A DNA stretch of 64,000 bases. It comes from UM-FILTER-40-17 sp032251335. Lineage in GTDB: Bacteria; Bacteroidota; Bacteroidia; Flavobacteriales; Flavobacteriaceae. The DNA is taken from positions 22,035 through 86,034 of the forward strand of contig JAVVDW010000014.1 in the NCBI GenBank assembly GCA_032251335.1, in the 5' to 3' direction. The notes beneath the pieces were generated by a model. That model worked only from the letters and a program-made list of their open reading frames with translations. It made no database searches and was not told where the DNA came from. Shown piece by piece: positions 59,964-64,000 of this stretch (position 1 is the first letter of the stretch; every line of letters begins with the position of its first letter). A program made the translations under genes and the position numbers.

Positions 59964-61463
59964 ATGTCATTAAAGTCATTTATAGCACCATATTTTGCTA
60001 AATACATTCGCAACAAAACCCGAAAGTGGGCAAGTCGTCCTGTAGAGACGCAACAAAGCATCTTCAAGGAGCTCATTGCCGTGGGCAGACTTACCCAATT
60101 TGGCAAAGCACACGACTTTGACAGCATTGTCAATCATGAAGATTTTGTGAGCCGGGTGCCCATTCGCGATTACGAATCCTTGAAGCCTTGGGTAGATAGG
60201 GTTGTAAAAGGCGAAAGTGATATTCTTTGGAAAGGCAAACCTTTGTATTTTGCCAAAACTTCGGGGACCACTTCCGGTGTCAAATACATTCCGCTTACGC
60301 GTGAGTCCATGCCTTTTCATATAGAGGCAGCGCGAGATGCAATCTTGCACTACATTGCCCAAACCGGAAATGCATCTTTTGTGGACGGAAAAATGATTTT
60401 TTTGCAAGGCAGTCCGTTGATGCAGGAGAAAAACGGAATCCGGGTTGGCAGACTTTCCGGTATCGTGGCACATTATGTTCCGAAATATCTTCAAAAAAAT
60501 AGAATGCCAAGTTGGGAAACCAATTGCATAGAAGATTGGGAAACCAAAGTGGAAGCGATTGTGGATGAAACACTACACGAGAATATGTCTGTGATCAGCG
60601 GAATACCTTCTTGGGTGCAAATGTATTTTGAAAGGATACAGGGTAGAACCGGTAAAAAGGTGGCAGCGGTTTTCCCTAACTTCAATTTATTTATCTATGG
60701 AGGCGTCAATTTTGAGCCTTATCGGGCTAATTTTGAAAGACTTATAGGTAAGAAAGTAGATAGTATAGAGCTTTTTCCTGCCTCCGAAGGTTTTTTTGCC
60801 TATCAGGATGACCAACATTCGTCAGGCATGTTGCTGTTGCTGAATTCCGGAATCTTTTATGAGTTTGTAGAGGCGTCGACTTTTTTTAGTGAAAATCCAA
60901 AAAGATTGACCATAGCAGAGGTGAAAACAGGGGTTGATTACGTGATGCTCGTCACGTCAAATGCCGGCCTTTGGGCCTATAATTTGGGCGATACCATACA
61001 GTTTGTGAGTACAAACCCATACAGGGTGATCGTAACCGGTCGGATCAAACACTTTATTTCCGCCTTTGGCGAGCACGTCATTGCTAAAGAAGTGGAACAT
61101 GCACTCAAAGCCGGTATGCAAGCTTTTCCTGAAACCCGCGTTACGGAGTTTACGGTTGCCCCGCAGATTAGTCCGGAAACAGGTTTGCCCTTTCATGAAT
61201 GGTTGATAGAATTTGAAAACAAACCCTCCGACCTTGATAAGTTTGCAGAAGTAATAGACCTTGCGCTGCAACAACAAAACAGCTATTATTTCGATTTGAT
61301 ACAAGGAAAAGTCCTCAGAAGATTGGTAATCAAATCTGTTGCTGAAAACGGTTTTAGAAATTATATGAAATCTCAAGGAAAACTCGGCGGACAAAATAAA
61401 ATTCCGCGCCTGTCCAACGATAGAAAGATTGCAGATTTCCTGACGGATTTTACGTCTAACTAA
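59964..61463 (+). CDS. GH3-family acyl-adenylate amino acid ligase-like protein
   Basis: 499 residues. The ATP-binding motif FAKTSGTTSGVKYIPLTRES (near residue 92), the central ELFPASEGFFAYQDD (near residue 270), and GRIKHFISAFGEHV (near residue 355) are the three motifs of GH3 proteins, which belong to the ANL adenylating superfamily. Plant GH3 enzymes couple auxin or jasmonate to amino acids; bacterial members are common in Bacteroidota, mostly uncharacterised. It is 7 nt after an M23 peptidase gene. The substrates cannot be deduced. Confidence 0.9.
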   Translation: MSLKSFIAPYFAKYIRNKTRKWASRPVETQQSIFKELIAVGRLTQFGKAHDFDSIVNHEDFVSRVPIRDYESLKPWVDRVVKGESDILWKGKPLYFAKTSGTTSGVKYIPLTRESMPFHIEAARDAILHYIAQTGNASFVDGKMIFLQGSPLMQEKNGIRVGRLSGIVAHYVPKYLQKNRMPSWETNCIEDWETKVEAIVDETLHENMSVISGIPSWVQMYFERIQGRTGKKVAAVFPNFNLFIYGGVNFEPYRANFERLIGKKVDSIELFPASEGFFAYQDDQHSSGMLLLLNSGIFYEFVEASTFFSENPKRLTIAEVKTGVDYVMLVTSNAGLWAYNLGDTIQFVSTNPYRVIVTGRIKHFISAFGEHVIAKEVEHALKAGMQAFPETRVTEFTVAPQISPETGLPFHEWLIEFENKPSDLDKFAEVIDLALQQQNSYYFDLIQGKVLRRLVIKSVAENGFRNYMKSQGKLGGQNKIPRLSNDRKIADFLTDFTSN

Positions 61464-61474
61464 AATATAATACC

Positions 61475-61852
61475 ATGAACTTGAACACCACACAGCACCT
61501 CGTTTTGGCCCTGCTTCGCATCAGTTTTTCGGCTATGTTGATGACACATGGCTACGGCAAGCTCACGCGTTTGATATCGGGCGATTTTCAGTTTGCCAAT
61601 CCTATTGGTATAGGCGAATTGCCGACCTTGGTGTTGGCGATATTGGCCGAATTTGTAGCACCTATTTTTATCATCGTGGGTTATAAAACAAAGTGGGCCA
61701 CCGTGCTCCCGATGTTTACCATGCTCACAGCAGCACTCATTGTTCACCTGAGCGATCCATTTGCGAGAAAAGAACACGGTTTGTTGTTTTTCTTTGGTTT
61801 TCTGACGGTGTACGCCTTTGGCGCAGGACGGTTTAGCATCGATAGAAAATAG
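61475..61852 (+). CDS. DoxX-family membrane protein
   Basis: 125 residues with four predicted transmembrane helices. DoxX features are LALLRISFSAMLMTHGYGKLTRLISGDFQF near the start and ILAEFVAPIFIIVGYKTKWATVLPMFTMLTAALIVH in the middle, in stretches. Its function is not known; homologues are linked to quinone or thiosulfate redox and to stress. It lies 11 nt after the GH3 gene. Confidence 0.88.
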   Translation: MNLNTTQHLVLALLRISFSAMLMTHGYGKLTRLISGDFQFANPIGIGELPTLVLAILAEFVAPIFIIVGYKTKWATVLPMFTMLTAALIVHLSDPFARKEHGLLFFFGFLTVYAFGAGRFSIDRK

Positions 61853-61950
61853 AAAAATCGATTGCCAATCTGTTTGATTTTCTTATGTTGAACTTAGGGT
61901 GGTGACCGATTGATTTTTTACTATGGCACAAGTCCGCTCGATTGGGCATT

Positions 61951-61971
61951 GCACGGATTGCAAATCCTCGC
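61951..61971. repeat. REP-B palindrome, diverged copy
   Basis: GCACGGATT-GCA-AATCCTCGC. Compared with the other copies the stem has a T-A pair where they have C-G, so base pairing is kept at that position, with one mispair further out. Confidence 0.65.
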
Positions 61972-62002
61972 TATCGGACTATCGGATTGCCCACAATACT
62001 TT

Positions 62003-62293
62003 TTAAGCTATTTCTATATTCAGATGTTTACCAAGTCCTAATTCAATCAGCTTGTAATAAGTTGATATCTGAATGTCGCTTAATCCACGTTCAATCCGTG
62101 ATATGTAGCTTTTTTTTGTTCCAGTTTTTTCGGCAAGTTCTTCTTGTGTTAAATTAGCTTCTTTACGTGCTTCTTTTAACATTACACCCAATCTAAAAGA
62201 AAGTGAGTCTGCGTCATATTTGTCGCGCTTTTTAGTTCCTTTTTCTCCATAAGTTTCAATGAGGATGTCCTCAAAATCAGTTATATTTTTCAT
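62003..62293 (-). CDS. HigA-like HTH antitoxin
   Basis: 96 residues from ATG at 62291-62293 (MKNITDFEDILIETYGEKG). It has an XRE-type helix-turn-helix: LGVMLKEARKEANLTQEELAEKTGTKKSYISRIERG, in one C-terminal domain. It lies downstream of the RelE/HigB-type toxin gene, the reverse of the usual antitoxin-first order and typical of HigBA. It probably neutralises the toxin and represses the operon. The 92-nt spacer to the toxin gene is long for such a pair and contains a small open frame. Confidence 0.88.
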   Translation of the reverse strand: MKNITDFEDILIETYGEKGTKKRDKYDADSLSFRLGVMLKEARKEANLTQEELAEKTGTKKSYISRIERGLSDIQISTYYKLIELGLGKHLNIEIA

Positions 62294-62303
62294 GTGTTTA
62301 TAT

Positions 62304-62384
62304 TTATTGATTTTCAATGGTCACATGGAACACCTTAGGATAATCATGCTCCTGTGTGCAAAATTTTTTACATGGGTGTTTCAT
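62304..62384 (-). CDS. Possible 26-residue small protein between toxin and antitoxin genes
   Basis: On the minus strand, an ATG one nt after the toxin stop opens a 26-codon frame beginning MKHPCKKFCTQEHDYPKVFH and ending in TAA. It has Cys-x3-Cys and His residues. It fills almost the whole gap between the toxin and antitoxin genes. It could be chance, a remnant, or a coupling peptide; no family match is known. Confidence 0.25.
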   Translation of the reverse strand: MKHPCKKFCTQEHDYPKVFHVTIENQ

Positions 62385-62385
62385 A

Positions 62386-62724
62386 TCAATTGTTTTTATC
62401 TTTTAGATATTCCTTTTTCAATTTCTCCGCAAGTTTAATTTCTTTTCCGGGTGTTTTTTGAGTTTTCTTTACAAAACAGTTTGCAAGCACAATTAAATTT
62501 CCGTCATCAAAAAAACACAGAATTCTTATACTTTTAAAGGTCGTAATTACACGAACTTCATAAATTCCGTCTGTGTTTTCGAGATACTTAAAGAATTTTT
62601 TTGGAACTTGTTTTTCAAATCGAACCAAGTCCAAAATATATCCTATTTTTTCTCGAACTTTTTCGTCTTGAGCCCTATAAAAGTCAGCAAAATATTCATT
62701 GTATGCTATTACTTTTCTTATCAC
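62386..62724 (-). CDS. HigB-like RelE-superfamily toxin
   Basis: 112 residues from GTG 62722-62724. It reads RKVIAYNEYFADFYRAQDEKVREKIGYILDLVRF, then KFFKYLENTDGIYEVRVITTFKSIRILCFFDDGNLIVLANCFVKKTQKTP. The core (YLENTDGIYEVRV, IRILCFFDDGNLIVL, FVKKTQKTP) is the phage-derived Gp49/HigB-type RelE fold, a ribosome-dependent mRNA interferase. TAACTTTG (plus 62729-62736) ends 4 nt before the GTG, so the message may be leaderless. The antitoxin gene is downstream. Confidence 0.88.
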   Translation of the reverse strand: MIRKVIAYNEYFADFYRAQDEKVREKIGYILDLVRFEKQVPKKFFKYLENTDGIYEVRVITTFKSIRILCFFDDGNLIVLANCFVKKTQKTPGKEIKLAEKLKKEYLKDKNN

Positions 62725-62728
62725 GCAA

Positions 62729-62736
62729 CAAAGTTA
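62729..62736 (-). promoter_or_regulatory. -7 box of the HigBA pair, very short leader
   Basis: On the minus strand it reads TAACTTTG, TTGC, then the GTG start. No well-placed -33 TTG. Confidence 0.45.
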
Positions 62737-62825
62737 ACTAATTAGTACACAAATTCATATAAATCTTTCAAAATTTTGTTGAGATTACAGATTTCAGGTA
62801 TTGTGTGCAACTAGAAAATTATTAT

Positions 62826-62889
62826 CCCGATAGCGCGGACTTGTAGTCCGTGCGATAATAAGACTAATACAACGGCAACATGCTCACCG
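62826..62889. repeat. 64-bp direct repeat with REP-B palindrome, left copy
   Basis: Identical to 63508-63571 over 64 nt. It contains the hairpin GCGCGGACT-TGT-AGTCCGTGC (62833-62853). The hairpin GATGCC/GGCATC (62889-62906) follows directly. Confidence 0.95.
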
Positions 62890-62961
62890 ATGCCAACAAG
62901 GGCATCAAGGCTGTAACCTTCCATCCTATAACTTAAACTCAGAAATATGGAACAAAAATTG

Positions 62962-62969
62962 TACATTTG
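62962..62969 (+). promoter_or_regulatory. -7 box of the second ParE-type operon
   Basis: TACATTTG at 62962-62969, 22 nt before the antitoxin ATG. The -33 element is unclear. Confidence 0.45.
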
Positions 62970-62991
62970 TTCTACCCAAGATACAGAAATC

Positions 62992-63210
62992 ATGGATTTA
63001 GAAGCAAGAAAATATCATTTTATACAAGAACTGTTCAGTATTGACAGAGTAAGCATTATCGATTCTTTAGAGCGTGTTTTAAAGCGTGAAAAAGAACAAC
63101 ATCAAGAAATCTCTACAGAACACAAAAAAGAATTAGACAATCGGTTAGAAAGCTATAAAAACAATCCTAAAGATGTTTTGGATTGGAAAGATGTTAAAAA
63201 CGATTGGTAA
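62992..63210 (+). CDS. Probable antitoxin, homologue of 44023-44265
   Basis: 72 residues from ATG 62992 (MDLEARKYHFIQELFSIDRVSIIDSLERVL), which shares the MDLEARK start and helical layout with the antitoxin at 44023. The C-terminal tail (NNPKDVLDWKDVKNDW) is acidic and hydrophobic, as expected for toxin binding. Its TAA stop overlaps the toxin ATG by one base (63210). The pair lies inside a repeat-bounded 682-bp unit. Confidence 0.8.
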   Translation: MDLEARKYHFIQELFSIDRVSIIDSLERVLKREKEQHQEISTEHKKELDNRLESYKNNPKDVLDWKDVKNDW

Positions 63211-63515
63211 TGCCTTATAAAATTAAATTACTGCCCATTGTACATCGCGATTTACTAAAGGCAAAAAAATGGTATCAAGAAAAAAGTGAAATATTGGCCC
63301 AAGAATTTAAGGCAGAAGTCAATAAAGAAATCGACTATATTGGTCAATATCCTGAACATTATCAACGAAAACATAAAGAGTTACGGCAATCTTTAGTAAC
63401 CCGTTTTCCTTATGCAATTTTCTATTTGGTTGACAAAGAACAAAAACAAATTATAGTTTTTGGAGTTTTACACACAAGTAGAAATCCTGAAATAGTTAGG
63501 AAAAGAACCCGATAG
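63210..63515 (+). CDS. RelE/ParE-family toxin
   Basis: 101 residues from ATG 63210 (MPYKIKLLPIVHRDLLKAKKWYQEKSEILAQEF). The central LRQSLVTRFPYAIFYLVDKEQKQIIVFGVLHTSRNPEIV is the conserved RelE/ParE strand region with the HTSRNPE end, typical of the ParE subgroup. It has little sequence similarity to the toxin at 44256 beyond the fold, although the antitoxins are related. Its last codons run into the right copy of the 64-bp direct repeat (63508-63571), so the repeat supplies its C-terminus. Confidence 0.87.
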   Translation: MPYKIKLLPIVHRDLLKAKKWYQEKSEILAQEFKAEVNKEIDYIGQYPEHYQRKHKELRQSLVTRFPYAIFYLVDKEQKQIIVFGVLHTSRNPEIVRKRTR

Positions 63516-63571
63516 CGCGGACTTGTAGTCCGTGCGATAATAAGACTAATACAACGGCAACATGCTCACCG
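63508..63571. repeat. 64-bp direct repeat with REP-B palindrome, right copy
   Basis: Identical to 62826-62889. The hairpin GCGCGGACT/AGTCCGTGC is at 63515-63535. It overlaps the last codons and stop of the toxin gene. Confidence 0.95.
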
Positions 63572-63869
63572 CTGCTGCCGCGCGGCACGAGCGAAGCGAA
63601 CTGACGAAGTAATCTTTCACGTGGTTCATAACAAAAAGATTTTTTACTATTTTTGAAAGAAAGCAAAGGTGCGTAGAAATTATAAATGTCATGATGCAGA
63701 TGGGCATCGCACGGACTACAAGTCCGCGCTATCGGATTCAGAAAAGAGAAGAAGGTACCGGCCTTAGTGGCCAAATACTTAGTTGCTTTTGAAGCTTCAA
63801 ATACTAAGTTTGTCACTCTTAGGAATAAGACACTACAAACATTATCTTTGTAATATTAAACCGAAAATT
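63516..63869. other. 354-nt intergenic region rich in repeats
   Basis: No gene is seen. It holds the rest of the 64-bp repeat, a GC-rich GCTGCCGCGCGGCACGAG stretch, an inverted REP-B copy (63709-63729), a 14-nt palindrome TTTGAAGCTTCAAA (63788-63801) between ACTTAGT (63777-63783) and ACTAAGT (63803-63809), and a TATCTTTG promoter box at 63843-63850. Confidence 0.65.
63709..63729. repeat. REP-B palindrome, inverted copy
   Basis: GCACGGACT-ACA-AGTCCGCGC followed by TATCGGATT. It is the same element as in the 64-bp repeats but in the opposite orientation. Confidence 0.85.
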
Positions 63870-64000
63870 ATGGTAATGACAATAAAACAAGGTGCTACAA
63901 AAAAAAGCATTCGAAGCATATTGGAAAATCTAACTAAAGAACTTAAGCCCAAGAAGGGTGTTGACGTTTATAAATACGTTGGAAAAATCAGCTTAAACAC
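63870..64000 (+). CDS. Start of a probable small antitoxin gene (cut by window end)
   Basis: Open from ATG 63870 (or 63876) to the window end. It reads MVMTIKQGATKKSIRSILEN and continues LTKELKPKKGVDVYKYVGKISLN. The pattern of a basic first helix followed by a KKGVD-x-x-KY-x-G-x-I segment resembles Bacteroidota antitoxins encoded before PIN-domain (VapC) toxins. The toxin would lie beyond the window. A TATCTTTG box at 63843-63850 lies 19 nt upstream. The assignment is from memory of the family and is tentative. Confidence 0.5.
   Translation, partial: MVMTIKQGATKKSIRSILENLTKELKPKKGVDVYKYVGKISLN

Noticed and set aside
63777..63809. ACTTAGT / ACTAAGT inverted repeat around TTTGAAGCTTCAAA as an attachment or recombination site
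   Set aside because: There is no integrase or matching partner site in the window; it may be chance in AT-rich DNA, so it is only described in the intergenic entry.

Overview
The window looks like a chromosomal segment of a Bacteroidota bacterium, most likely a flavobacterium-like lineage. The evidence is: two secreted proteins and one remnant with the type IX secretion C-terminal sorting domain; promoters of the Bacteroidota type (TTG, 17-21 nt, TAnnTTTG) in front of many genes; ribosomal protein bTHX; an S16 with a long charged tail; a bacterial mevalonate branch; a FolK-deoxynucleoside kinase fusion; and lipoproteins with an LxxC lipobox. Base composition is moderately AT-rich. Species cannot be named from the sequence alone.

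Layout. 1-6070: start of an AspT/YidE-type transporter (cut by the window edge), GTP-dependent PEP carboxykinase, a VOC lipoprotein, a MarR regulator with a nitroreductase, a YceI protein and an unknown secreted protein. 6143-14362: a complete trp operon (trpE-G-D-C-F-B-A) controlled by a transcription attenuator with a 17-residue leader peptide holding three consecutive Trp codons. The operon is invaded by a four-helix-bundle gene (between trpD and trpC) and by a REP-associated tyrosine transposase with its palindromes (between trpF and trpB, again between trpB and trpA). 14439-20896: bTHX, DprA, an HU-SPOR membrane protein, a BioF-like enzyme and two type IX secreted proteins. 21354-29769: a CusCBA-type heavy-metal efflux operon, which also carries a second four-helix-bundle gene. 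30524-33357: RimB-RimK-AstE-like operon plus 5-formyl-THF cycloligase. 33511-43780: housekeeping genes (HolB, S16-RimM-TrmN6, ALDH7, AsnS, a CBM48 protein, TrmH-type methylase, FolK-dNK, queuosine precursor transporter). 43814-44573: a live ParE-type toxin-antitoxin pair beside the decayed ghost of a second copy. 44766-61852: AsmA-like protein, mevalonate decarboxylase, GHMP kinase, UbiA prenyltransferase, a D-2-hydroxyacid dehydrogenase, ComEC, a DUF2652-SRPBCC protein, Pgk, MltD-like transglycosylase, DUF4837 lipoprotein, TatA, an M23 peptidase, a GH3 protein and DoxX. 61853-64000: an accessory island with a HigBA pair, a second ParE-type pair bracketed by exact 64-bp direct repeats, several REP-like palindromes, and the start of a further probable antitoxin gene.

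The most unusual signals concern small mobile or repeat-borne units inside housekeeping operons. The two four-helix-bundle genes both sit between arrays of 8-nt repeats in inverted orientation. In the metal-efflux operon the downstream array lies inside the cusB reading frame, where it encodes an 8-residue-period linker. The trp operon carries a transposase with its REP palindromes, and the last toxin-antitoxin pair sits in a duplicated 682-bp repeat unit. No tRNA, rRNA, CRISPR array or prophage was recognised.
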